The position numbers and the translations under genes were made by a program. Of a stretch of DNA of 17,691 nt, positions 6,056-13,158 are shown piece by piece. The notes under the pieces are model-generated. The model worked only from the letters and a program-made list of their open reading frames with translations. It made no database searches and was not told the DNA's origin. The first letter of the stretch is position 1. Each line of letters begins with the position of its first letter. This stretch comes from Palsa-504 sp050013055 (lineage in GTDB: Bacteria; Actinomycetota; Actinomycetes; Streptosporangiales; Streptosporangiaceae), in the NCBI GenBank assembly GCA_050013055.1, contig JBEKGC010000090.1:1-17691 (forward strand), read 5' to 3'.

Positions 6056-7228
6056 ATGCAGGCCTTGGCGTGGCTCGGGTTCGTGATCGGTCTCGGCGTG
6101 CTGCTGCTCACCGGCTCCAGCGTCATCAAGACCCTGCTGATCCCGCGCAACCTGAGCTCGGTCATCGGCACCGCGGTCTCGCGGAGCGTGCGCGGCATCT
6201 ACCGCGTGGTGACGGCCAGGATCGACGAGGTGCCCCGGCGCGAGCGGATCCTGGCCAGCACCGCCCCGACGTTCCTTTTCACTCTGCTGGTCTGCTGGAT
6301 TATCTGCCTGTACGTGGCCTACACGCTGTTGCTGCTGCCGTTCGCCCACCACAGCATGGACTTCGCCCTGCGGCTGTCCGGATCGTCGCTGTTCACGCTG
6401 GGTTTCGCGGATCCGGCGGGGGCGGCGCCCTACGGGATCGTCTTCGCGGCCGCCATCAGCGGGCTCGGCGTGATCGCGCTGATGATCGGCTACATGCCGA
6501 CGCTGTACGCGGCGTACAACCGGCGCGAGACCCTGGTGATCATGCTGGAGGCGCTGTCCGGCCAGCCCCCGTGGGGGCCCGAGCTGCTGGCCCGCCAGCA
6601 GCTGATCAGGAACACCTCCTACCTGCCCCGGCTGTACGAACGGTGGACCGAATGGTCGGCCGACATCTCGGAAAGCCACACCACGTACCGGACGCTGATC
6701 TACTTCAGGTCCCGCTACCCCGAGCAGGCCTGGCCGCTGGCCCTGCTGGCCGTCCTGGACGCCGCCGCGCTGCACCTGGCGCTGAACCCGGACTCGGCCC
6801 CCGCGGAGATCAGGCCGTTCCTGCGAGTGGGATATATCACCATGCGCTCGATCGCGGCCACCGTGGGCATCGCGGTCAACGACGATCCCCACCCGGATGA
6901 TCCGCTGGTGCTGACCCGAGAGGATTTCGACCAGGGGGTACGGCACCTGACCGAGGCGGGCTGGACGTTCGAGCGGCCGCCGGAGGAGGCCTGGGCGCAT
7001 TTCCGCGGCTGGCGGGTGAACTACGAGGCCGCCGCCTACGGCATCGCCGCTCACCTGGACCTGCCGCCCGCGGTTTGGTCGGGACCGCGGGCGCGGTCCG
7101 GGCCGACCGAGGCCGCGGGCATGCCGAAGCGCCCCGCGCACCGCGAGCCCCGGGCGCCCGAGACCGCCCAGAGCGCGCCCGATCCCGGCCCGGGAGGCAC
7201 CGACACCTCCCTGCGTATGCCAGGCTGA
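6056..7228 (+). CDS. Ion-channel-like membrane protein
   Basis: A 390-residue protein. It has a membrane helix at about 5-25 (LAWLGFVIGLGVLLL), a pair of helices at about 70-95 and 125-150, and between them a pore-loop-like segment LRLSGSSLFTLGFADP (105-120) reminiscent of the TVGYGD selectivity filter of two-helix potassium channels, but not identical. The soluble region (about 155-345, NRRETLVIMLEALSGQPPWG, then AVLDAAALHLAL) is conserved in a broad actinobacterial family of unknown function. The last 45 residues are Pro/Ala-rich and look disordered. ATG 6056 is chosen because GGGAGAGGA precedes it; the open frame extends further upstream but overlaps the divergent gene. It is followed after 4 bases by the adenylate kinase gene. 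Ion selectivity is not established. Confidence 0.65.
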   Translation: MQALAWLGFVIGLGVLLLTGSSVIKTLLIPRNLSSVIGTAVSRSVRGIYRVVTARIDEVPRRERILASTAPTFLFTLLVCWIICLYVAYTLLLLPFAHHSMDFALRLSGSSLFTLGFADPAGAAPYGIVFAAAISGLGVIALMIGYMPTLYAAYNRRETLVIMLEALSGQPPWGPELLARQQLIRNTSYLPRLYERWTEWSADISESHTTYRTLIYFRSRYPEQAWPLALLAVLDAAALHLALNPDSAPAEIRPFLRVGYITMRSIAATVGIAVNDDPHPDDPLVLTREDFDQGVRHLTEAGWTFERPPEEAWAHFRGWRVNYEAAAYGIAAHLDLPPAVWSGPRARSGPTEAAGMPKRPAHREPRAPETAQSAPDPGPGGTDTSLRMPG

Positions 7229-7232
7229 TGGC

Positions 7233-7937
7233 ATGCGCAAGTACGTGATCATGGGGGTGCAGGGCAGCGGCAAGGGCACGCAAAGCCAGCTGCTCGCGGC
7301 CGACCTGGATCTGGTCCATATCAGCGTCGGTGACATCTTCCGCTGGAACGTGCAGAACCACACCAAGCTGGGCGCCCAGGTCCGGCGGGTCATGGCGGCG
7401 GGCGAGCTGGTCGGCGACGACGCCGTGGAGTCCGTGGTCAGGGACCGGCTGGCCCAGCACGACTGGAACTACGGCTTCATCATCGACGGGTTCCCGCGGA
7501 ACCGGCCGCAGGCCGAGTTCTTCCTGGAAAGCTATGACATCGACGGCGTGATCGAGCTTGACCTGCCGGATTCCGAGGTCCGCCGCCGGGTGCTCAACCG
7601 CAGGATGTGCGCCAACTGCGGGGTGGACTACAACCTGCTCGCGGACAGCCCGAAGGTGCCCGGGCAGTGTGACGTGTGCGGGGGAGAACTGGTCAGCAGG
7701 GAAGATGACACCGAGGAAGCGCTGGTACAGCGGCTGAAGGACTATCGCGAGCACACCGGCCCGGCGCTTGACCTGTTCCGGGGCAAGGAGTATGTCGTCA
7801 GCGTGGACGCGCGGCCCGCCGCCGACGCCGTCCAGCAGGACATCCGCCGCCGCCTGGGCCTGCCGCCCATGAAGGCCGGGCCGCGCGAGGCGGGGTCGGA
7901 ACGTGACCAGCCGCAGAAGGAAGCCGCGAGTGCGTGA
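7233..7937 (+). CDS. Adenylate kinase, zinc-type LID
   Basis: A nucleoside monophosphate kinase of 234 residues that would convert AMP and ATP to two ADP. Visible: P-loop GVQGSGKGT (8-16), the AMP-binding segment ISVGDIFRWNV (30-40), the IIDGFPRN signature (83-90), a LID domain with four cysteines arranged CANC...CDVC (126, 129, 146, 149) that would hold zinc, and the EALVQRLKDYREHTGPAL segment (162-179). The C-terminus has an extra charged tail of about 25 residues, rich in Gln/Glu/Ala. The start ATG lies 4 bases after the channel gene stop, with only a weak ribosome binding site, implying coupling. As it is not next to secY, it is probably a second adk-type gene rather than the housekeeping copy; that is inference. 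Confidence 0.88.
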   Translation: MRKYVIMGVQGSGKGTQSQLLAADLDLVHISVGDIFRWNVQNHTKLGAQVRRVMAAGELVGDDAVESVVRDRLAQHDWNYGFIIDGFPRNRPQAEFFLESYDIDGVIELDLPDSEVRRRVLNRRMCANCGVDYNLLADSPKVPGQCDVCGGELVSREDDTEEALVQRLKDYREHTGPALDLFRGKEYVVSVDARPAADAVQQDIRRRLGLPPMKAGPREAGSERDQPQKEAASA

Positions 7938-8862
7938 GATCGCGGTATTCGGTGGCAGCGCTCACCCCGAGCTCACCGCCGAGATCTGCGCGTTCTTGTC
8001 CGTTCCGCAGCGGCCGGTGCGGCTGCAGCGGTTCGCGAACGACTGCCTCGGCGTGCAGCTGCAGTCCAACTGCCGCGAGCGGGACGTGTTCCTGATCCAG
8101 CCGCTGGCACCGCCGGTGCAGGAGCACCTGGTCGAATTGCTGCTGATGGCGGACGCGGCCCGGGGCGCGTCCGCGGCCCGGGTGACCGCGGTGATGCCGC
8201 ACTACGCCTACGCCCGGTCGGACAAGAAGGATGAGTCGAGGATCTCCATCGGCGCCCGCCTGGTCGCGGACCTGCTGGTCACCGCGGGGGTGAACCGGGT
8301 GCTCACGCTGACCCTGCACTCGCCGCAGGTGCACGGCTTCTTCTCCGTGCCGGTCGATCACCTGCACGCCCTGCGCGAGCTCGCGGCCCACTTCCGCGAC
8401 CGGGACCTGTCCCGGGCCATCGTGGTCTCCCCGGACCTGGGCAACGCCAAGAGCGCCGCGGCCTTCGCCCGCAGGCTCGGCGTGCCGGTCGCGGCCGGCG
8501 CGAAGGAGCGGCTCAGCGACTCCAAGGTGTCGATCAACGCCCTCATCGGCGACGTGACCGGGCGGGACGTGATCGTCCTTGACGACGAGATCGCCCGCGG
8601 CACCACCGTGCTTGAGCTGCTTGACCTGCTGCGCCAGCAGGGAGCGCGCTCGGTCGCGGTGGCCTGCACGCACGGCCTGTTCGCCGACGGCGCGCTGGAC
8701 AAGCTGGCCGCCACCGAGGTGACCGAGATCGTCTGCACGAACTCGGTTTCCGTCCCCGCCAAGCACGACAAGCTCCGGGTCCTGTCGGTCGCTCCCGCGC
8801 TGGCCGAGGCCATGAACCGCATCCACAACGGCGAGTCGGTCAGCTCCTTGTTCGACCACTAG
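7930..8862 (+). CDS. Ribose-phosphate pyrophosphokinase (PRPP synthetase)
   Basis: A 310-residue enzyme of the PRPP synthetase family, expected to make phosphoribosyl pyrophosphate from ribose-5-phosphate and ATP. Motifs: the N-terminal FGGSAHPELTAEIC; the ATP-binding region VMPHYAYARSDKKDESRISI (89-107), where family members usually read PY..YaRqDrk; LTLHSPQVHGFF (127-138); VVSPDLGNAKSA (165-176); the flexible-loop region KERLSDSKVS; and the PRPP loop VLDDEIARGTT (216-226). That loop departs from the usual DD...TGGT form (here DDEIARGTT). I chose GTG 7930 with AAGGA 8 bases upstream, overlapping the adenylate kinase stop by 8 bases; GTG 7903 is also in frame. PRPP synthetase produces AMP, which the adjacent adenylate kinase can recycle. 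Confidence 0.85.
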   Translation: MREIAVFGGSAHPELTAEICAFLSVPQRPVRLQRFANDCLGVQLQSNCRERDVFLIQPLAPPVQEHLVELLLMADAARGASAARVTAVMPHYAYARSDKKDESRISIGARLVADLLVTAGVNRVLTLTLHSPQVHGFFSVPVDHLHALRELAAHFRDRDLSRAIVVSPDLGNAKSAAAFARRLGVPVAAGAKERLSDSKVSINALIGDVTGRDVIVLDDEIARGTTVLELLDLLRQQGARSVAVACTHGLFADGALDKLAATEVTEIVCTNSVSVPAKHDKLRVLSVAPALAEAMNRIHNGESVSSLFDH

Positions 8863-10972
8863 CGGTGTCGATGACCCACGCCAGCACGAGGGCTTCCTCG
8901 AGCCAGGCGTCGTAGCGGCCGCTGCGGCCGCCGTGGCCCGCCTCCATCTCGGTCTTCAGCAGGAACGGGCCGCCCTTGGCCACCGCCCGCAGCCGGGCCA
9001 TCCACTTGGCGGGCTCGTGGTAGCTCACCCGGGTGTCGTTCAGCCCGGTCAGGGCGAAGATCGGCGGGTAGACCTGGCCGGTGACGTTCTCGTACGGCGT
9101 GTACGACTTCATGTACGCGTAGACCTCGGGGTCGTGCAGGGGGTCGCCCCACTCCTCCCATTCGGTGACGGTCAGCGGCAGCGACGGGTCCAAGATCGTG
9201 GTCAGCGCGTCGACAAAAGGCACCTGCGCCACGATGCCCGCGAAGGACTCGGGCGCCATGTTGGCCACCGCGCCCATCAGCAGCCCGCCGGCCGAGCCGC
9301 CCCGGGCGACGAGCCGGTCCGCATGGGTCCAGCCGCGCTGCACCAGGTGCCGGGCGGAGGCGATGAAGTCGGTGAAGGTGTTCTTCTTATGCCGCAGCTT
9401 GCCGTCGGTGTACCACGACCGGCCCATCTCGCCGCCGCCCCTGACATGCGCGATCGCGTACACGAAGCCGCGGTCGAGCAGCGAGAGGACGGGGATGGAG
9501 AAGGCCGGGTCCCGGGAGAGCTCGTAGCTGCCGTACCCGTAGAGCAGGCACGGCGCGGTGCCGTCACGCGGCGTGTCCCTTCGGCAGACCAGTGAGATCG
9601 GGACCTGCGTGCCGTCGGCGGCCGTGGCCCATTCCCGGTACTGCGCGTAGTCCTGCGGCCGGTAGTCCTCCCCGGCCGCCGACGCCAGCACGGGCTGCCG
9701 CTTGAGCAGGGTCAGCTCCCCGGACGCCATCTCGCAGTCATAGACCGAGCCCGGCGTCACCAGCGAGGTGTACGACAGGCGGAACCGGCTGGCCTGGTAC
9801 TCCGGGTTCGCGCCCGGCCCGACCCGGTACACCGGCTCGGGGAAGGCGATCTCGTGCTCCCCGCTCCCGTCCCGGCGCAGCACGCGCAGCCCGGTCAGGC
9901 CGTCCCGCCGGAAGTACACGACGATGAAGTCCGCGAACGCGTCCACGCCGAGCAGCCTGGTGTCGGCCCGGTGCGGGATCAGCGGGGTCCAGGCCGCGGG
10001 GTCATCGACCGGCGCGGTCGCGATCTCGAAGTTCTCTGCGCCGGAGTTGTGCAGGACGAGCAGCCGGTCCCCGGCGTCTTCCACGTCGTAATCCACGTCC
10101 TGACGGCGCGGCGCGACCACCGAGAACGCGGCCTCCGGCGTCGCCGCGTCGCACATCCACACCTCGCTGGTCAGCACGCTGGCGGACCTGATGATCAGGT
10201 AACGCTCGCTGCGGCTCAGGTCGACGTAGACGTGAAAGCGCTCGTCGGGCTCCTCGAACACCATGGTGTCCTGCCCGGCCGGGGTGCCGACCTGATGCCG
10301 CCACACCCGGTAGGGCCGCCAGGCGTCATCGACGGTGACGTAAAACAACGCGGAGGCGTCCCGTGACCAGGCGCAGCCGGCGTAGGTGCCGGGGATCTCG
10401 TCGGGCAGCGTCTCACCGGTGTCCAGGTCCTTGATCTTGATGGTGAATCGCTCGCTGCCTTTGGTGTCCGTGGAGTAGGCCAGCCACCGCTGATCCGGGC
10501 TGGTCCGGAAGGCCCCGAGGGAGAAGAAATCGTGCCCGGCGGCGAGCTCGTTGCCGTCGAGCAGCACCTCCTCCCCGGCCAGCGGCTGGCCGTCCGCGGC
10601 CATCGGCGGGATGACCTCGCCGGGGACCACCGCGCGGCGGCAGTGCACGGAGTATTGCTTGCCTTCGACCATCCGGGAGTAATGCCACCAGCCGCCCCTG
10701 CGCACCGGCACGGACAGGTCGCTTTCCTGCGTGCGGGCCTTGATCTCGGTGAAAATCTGGTCCCGGAGCGAGCCCAGGCCGGCCGTGGCCGCCTCGGTGT
10801 GGGCGTTCTCCGCGGTCAGGTAGGCGATCGTGTCCGGGTCGGATTTATCGGCCAGCCAGGCGTACTCGTCGGTGACGGTATCGCCGTGGAAGGTGCGCTG
10901 GCTGGCCACCTGCTTGGCGACGGGCGGTTCGGTGAGATCTTCTGTCGGCGGCGCTGGCGGCTCGATGCTCAT
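8840..10972 (-). CDS. S9 family prolyl oligopeptidase / oligopeptidase B
   Basis: A 710-residue serine peptidase. The N-terminal portion (roughly 20-430) would form the seven-bladed propeller that limits access to short peptides. The C-terminal alpha/beta hydrolase domain contains PCLLYGYGSYELSRDPAFSI, HVRGGGEMGRSWY, the nucleophile GGSAGG (Ser560), LNDTRVSYHEPAKW (Asp646) and EAGHGGRSGRYD (His680). The Ser-Asp-His order and the GGRSGRYD tail favour oligopeptidase B, which cleaves after Arg/Lys, over true prolyl oligopeptidase. No signal peptide, so cytoplasmic. ATG 10972 has no Shine-Dalgarno sequence, but TAGACT ends 8 bases before it, suggesting a leaderless or near-leaderless transcript. 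Its 3' end overlaps the PRPP synthetase gene by 23 bases, tail to tail. Confidence 0.92.
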   Translation of the reverse strand: MSIEPPAPPTEDLTEPPVAKQVASQRTFHGDTVTDEYAWLADKSDPDTIAYLTAENAHTEAATAGLGSLRDQIFTEIKARTQESDLSVPVRRGGWWHYSRMVEGKQYSVHCRRAVVPGEVIPPMAADGQPLAGEEVLLDGNELAAGHDFFSLGAFRTSPDQRWLAYSTDTKGSERFTIKIKDLDTGETLPDEIPGTYAGCAWSRDASALFYVTVDDAWRPYRVWRHQVGTPAGQDTMVFEEPDERFHVYVDLSRSERYLIIRSASVLTSEVWMCDAATPEAAFSVVAPRRQDVDYDVEDAGDRLLVLHNSGAENFEIATAPVDDPAAWTPLIPHRADTRLLGVDAFADFIVVYFRRDGLTGLRVLRRDGSGEHEIAFPEPVYRVGPGANPEYQASRFRLSYTSLVTPGSVYDCEMASGELTLLKRQPVLASAAGEDYRPQDYAQYREWATAADGTQVPISLVCRRDTPRDGTAPCLLYGYGSYELSRDPAFSIPVLSLLDRGFVYAIAHVRGGGEMGRSWYTDGKLRHKKNTFTDFIASARHLVQRGWTHADRLVARGGSAGGLLMGAVANMAPESFAGIVAQVPFVDALTTILDPSLPLTVTEWEEWGDPLHDPEVYAYMKSYTPYENVTGQVYPPIFALTGLNDTRVSYHEPAKWMARLRAVAKGGPFLLKTEMEAGHGGRSGRYDAWLEEALVLAWVIDTASGRTRS

Positions 10973-10980
10973 GAATAACC

Positions 10981-11018
10981 AGTCTAGTGACGCCGGGCGG
11001 CGTCACCTTTGGCACGAT
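10981..11018. promoter_or_regulatory. Divergent promoter region with perfect inverted repeat
   Basis: Between the peptidase (start 10972, minus) and corA (start 11025, plus) lies GTGACGCC-GGGC-GGCGTCAC (10987-11006), a perfect 8-bp inverted repeat. It abuts TAGACT (10986-10981 on the minus strand), a TANNNT-type -10 box for the peptidase. On the plus strand CACGAT (11013-11018) is a weaker -10 box six bases before the corA GTG. The repeat therefore occupies the -35 region of both genes and could be an operator for a shared regulator. A hairpin role is less likely, because both transcripts appear to start outside it. Confidence 0.55.
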
Positions 11019-11024
11019 AGGGGC

Positions 11025-11975
11025 GTGCAAGGACACCTGATTCTGTCGAACTGCCTGACGGACGAGGTCACCCGCCCGAACATCGAGCGGGCCCTGAAAG
11101 AGGACGACCTGCTCTGGCTGGACCTGGAAGACACCGGCCCGGACACGATCGCCCTGCTACGCGAGGTGTTCAAGCTTCACCCGCTCGCGATCGAGGATGC
11201 GCAGGAGTTCAGCCAGCGGCCCAAGATCGAGGACTACGACGACTTCGTGTCCCTGGTCGCTTATGGCGCGCGCGGCCTGGACCAGCCGATGGCGGAGGTG
11301 CACGCCTTCTACGCCAGTCATTTCCTGGTCACCGTGCACCGCGACGCCTTGCCGGCCATCACGCACGCCTGCACCGCGCTGACCAGGCTGCCCACGGACC
11401 GGCGCCTGGTGGCCCTGTACCGCGTGCTTGACGCGCTGGTGGACAGCATGTTCCCGTTCCTGGCCACGCTCGATGACCGCATCGACGACCTGCAGGACGA
11501 GATCTTCAACAGTCCCCGGCCCGAGCAGCTGGCCTCGCTGTTCGCGCTCAAGCGGCAGCTCGTGGACATGCGCAAGCTGGTCACGCCGCAGCGGGACATG
11601 GTGGCCTCGATGCTCACCCAGGTCATCGAGATTCCCGGCATGACCGCGGATTCCGAACGCTACATCCGTGACCTGTACGACCACCTGATCCGGATCAGCG
11701 ACATGGTGGACAGCTACCGCGACCTGCTCAGCGGGTCGCTTGACGCCTACATGTCGATGGTGTCCAACCGGCTCAACGACCAGATGAAACAGCTGACGAT
11801 CATCGCCACGGTGTTCTTGCCGCTGTCGTTCCTGACCGGGTTCTTCGGCCAGAATTTCGCCTGGCTGGTGAACCGCATCGGATCGACGGCCGCCTTCTTC
11901 GGCATCGGGATCGGCACCGAGATCCTGGCCGTCGTGGGCCTGCTTGTCCTGTTCAAGAAACGCGGCTGGATGTGA
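11025..11975 (+). CDS. CorA-type divalent metal ion transporter
   Basis: A 316-residue CorA-family channel or transporter, expected to form a membrane pentamer carrying Mg2+ or another divalent cation. The N-terminal cytoplasmic domain (about 1-240) shows LWLDLED, HPLAIEDAQEFSQRPKIEDY and FYASHFLVTVH. The long helix (SPRPEQLASLFALKRQLVDM, then MVDSYRDLLSGSLDAYMSMV) leads into TM1 (about 255-274). The signature loop after TM1 is GQN (275-277, in FFGQNF) instead of the classic GMN. TM2 spans about 284-308 and ends in the basic tail KKRGWM. I start at GTG 11025: no Shine-Dalgarno sequence is present and a -10-like box lies six bases upstream, so the message is probably leaderless. A longer frame upstream overlaps the peptidase and is rejected. 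Confidence 0.9.
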   Translation: MQGHLILSNCLTDEVTRPNIERALKEDDLLWLDLEDTGPDTIALLREVFKLHPLAIEDAQEFSQRPKIEDYDDFVSLVAYGARGLDQPMAEVHAFYASHFLVTVHRDALPAITHACTALTRLPTDRRLVALYRVLDALVDSMFPFLATLDDRIDDLQDEIFNSPRPEQLASLFALKRQLVDMRKLVTPQRDMVASMLTQVIEIPGMTADSERYIRDLYDHLIRISDMVDSYRDLLSGSLDAYMSMVSNRLNDQMKQLTIIATVFLPLSFLTGFFGQNFAWLVNRIGSTAAFFGIGIGTEILAVVGLLVLFKKRGWM

Positions 11976-11999
11976 GCCCGGGCTGGGCCCGGCCCGGGC
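11976..11999 (+). terminator. GC-rich hairpin after corA
   Basis: GCCCGGGC occurs at 11976-11983 and again at 11992-11999, separated by 8 bases. As the octamer is self-complementary, the two copies can form an 8-bp stem directly after the corA stop codon. There is no T-run, as is common for actinobacterial intrinsic-type terminators. It separates corA from the peroxidase-encapsulin operon. Confidence 0.4.
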
Positions 12000-12051
12000 C
12001 GCTAGTCTGTCCTGTGGCAAGCTTGGGGTTCCCCGAAGGGAGGGCCGGGTG

Positions 12052-13158
12052 GTGACGGAGTGGTCGGGAGTTCCGGCGGTCGCGCGGCCCCGGCCGGAAC
12101 CGCAGCCGGTGCTGGCCCCGCTCACCGCCGCTGCGATCTTCCTGGTCCTGACCATCGATCCCGGCGGGGAAGCGGTGACCAGGGACCTGCTCAGTGACTG
12201 GGCTGGCCTGCAGCGGGCGGTCGGCTTCCGCGCTTCTGGTGCTCCCATGGCGTGCGTAGCCGGGGTGGGGTCGCAGGCGTGGGACCGCCTGTTCAGCGGC
12301 CCGCGCCCGGCCGGACTGCACCCGTTCCGCGAGCTCGCGGGAACGGTGCACCATGCCCCGGCCACGCCGGGAGACCTGGTCGTCCACGTCCGGCACGAGC
12401 GGATGGACCTGTGCTTCGAGTTCGTGTCCCAGGTCATGACCAGGCTGGCCGGGGCGGCCACCGTGGTGGACGAGGTGCACGGATTTCGCTATTTCGACGA
12501 GCGCGACCTGCTCGGCTTCGTCGACGGCACCGAGAACCCGGTCGGCGCCGCGGCCGGGACGGCGGCGCTGGTCGGCGAGGCCGATCCGGACTTCGCCGGC
12601 GGCAGTTATCTCATCGTGCAGAAGTACCTGCACGACATGGCGGCCTGGAATGCCCTGACCACCGAGGACCAGGAGAAGGCGATCGGGCGCTCCAAGCTGT
12701 CCGACATCGAGATGCCGGACGACGTCAAGCCGGCCAACTCGCACGTGGCCCTGAACACGATCGAAGATCCCGACGGCACGCAGCGGCAGATCCTGCGGGC
12801 CAACATGCCGTTCGGCGAGGTGGGGCGCGGAGAGTTCGGCACCTACTACGCCGGTTACGCGGCCAGCCCGAGCGTGACCGAGCAGATGCTGGTCAACATG
12901 TTTATCGGCAACCCCCCAGGCAACTATGACCGCATCCTGGATTTTTCCACGGCAGTGACCGGCTGCCTGTTCTTCGTGCCGTCGGCGGACTTCCTCGACG
13001 ACATCCCCGCCCCGCCCGGCGCGGCCGCGCCGCAGGCTGGCGGTTCGCCGCAGGCTGGCGGTTCGCCGGCGGCTGCCGGTTCGCCGCAGGCGGGCGGTTC
13101 GCCGGCGGGCACAGGTTCACTGGGCATTGGCAGCTTGAAGAGGAGCACCTCACCATGA
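12052..13158 (+). CDS. Dye-decolorizing peroxidase, encapsulin cargo (B-type DyP)
   Basis: A 368-residue haem peroxidase of the DyP family. The GxxDG motif is GFVDGTEN with Asp158; the proximal haem ligand is His231 (in NSHVALNT); the distal Arg is Arg249, followed by Asn251 (RAN). All are shifted by exactly five residues relative to the D153/H226/R244/N246 set of Rhodococcus DypB as I recall it. After the peroxidase domain (to about residue 325) comes a Pro/Gly/Ala/Ser linker with five hexapeptide repeats, then LGIGSLKRS, the known encapsulin-targeting peptide, and four further residues. There is no Tat or Sec signal, so it acts in the cytoplasm inside the shell. GTG 12052 is chosen with GGGAGGG 7 bases upstream; GTG 12049 is possible. 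The stop overlaps the encapsulin ATG. Confidence 0.95.
   Translation: MTEWSGVPAVARPRPEPQPVLAPLTAAAIFLVLTIDPGGEAVTRDLLSDWAGLQRAVGFRASGAPMACVAGVGSQAWDRLFSGPRPAGLHPFRELAGTVHHAPATPGDLVVHVRHERMDLCFEFVSQVMTRLAGAATVVDEVHGFRYFDERDLLGFVDGTENPVGAAAGTAALVGEADPDFAGGSYLIVQKYLHDMAAWNALTTEDQEKAIGRSKLSDIEMPDDVKPANSHVALNTIEDPDGTQRQILRANMPFGEVGRGEFGTYYAGYAASPSVTEQMLVNMFIGNPPGNYDRILDFSTAVTGCLFFVPSADFLDDIPAPPGAAAPQAGGSPQAGGSPAAAGSPQAGGSPAGTGSLGIGSLKRSTSP
13030..13119 (+). repeat. Five tandem 18-bp units encoding a PxxxGS linker
   Basis: Five in-frame 18-base units encode PQAGGS, PQAGGS, PAAAGS, PQAGGS and PAGTGS. Units 1 and 2 are identical at DNA level, unit 4 differs by one base, and units 3 and 5 have diverged. 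The repeat forms the flexible tether between the peroxidase domain and the encapsulin-targeting peptide. Such repeats can expand or contract by slippage, so linker length may vary between strains. Confidence 0.9.
13120..13146 (+). other. Encapsulin cargo-loading peptide (LGIGSLKRS)
   Basis: The nine codons encode LGIGSLKRS, matching the conserved C-terminal extension that docks DyP and other cargo to the inner surface of family 1 encapsulins (consensus LGIGSLK.R). It is followed by TSP and the stop. Its presence together with the next gene makes the cargo assignment strong. Confidence 0.92.

Noticed and set aside
5978..7393. 471-residue minus-strand frame antisense to the channel gene
   Set aside because: It is Arg/Gln/His-rich with no domain, typical of antisense frames in high-GC DNA.
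12021..12045. GGGG-TT-CCCC element before the peroxidase gene as an operator or riboswitch
   Set aside because: The symmetry is short and imperfect beyond 4 bp, and it merges into the ribosome binding site.
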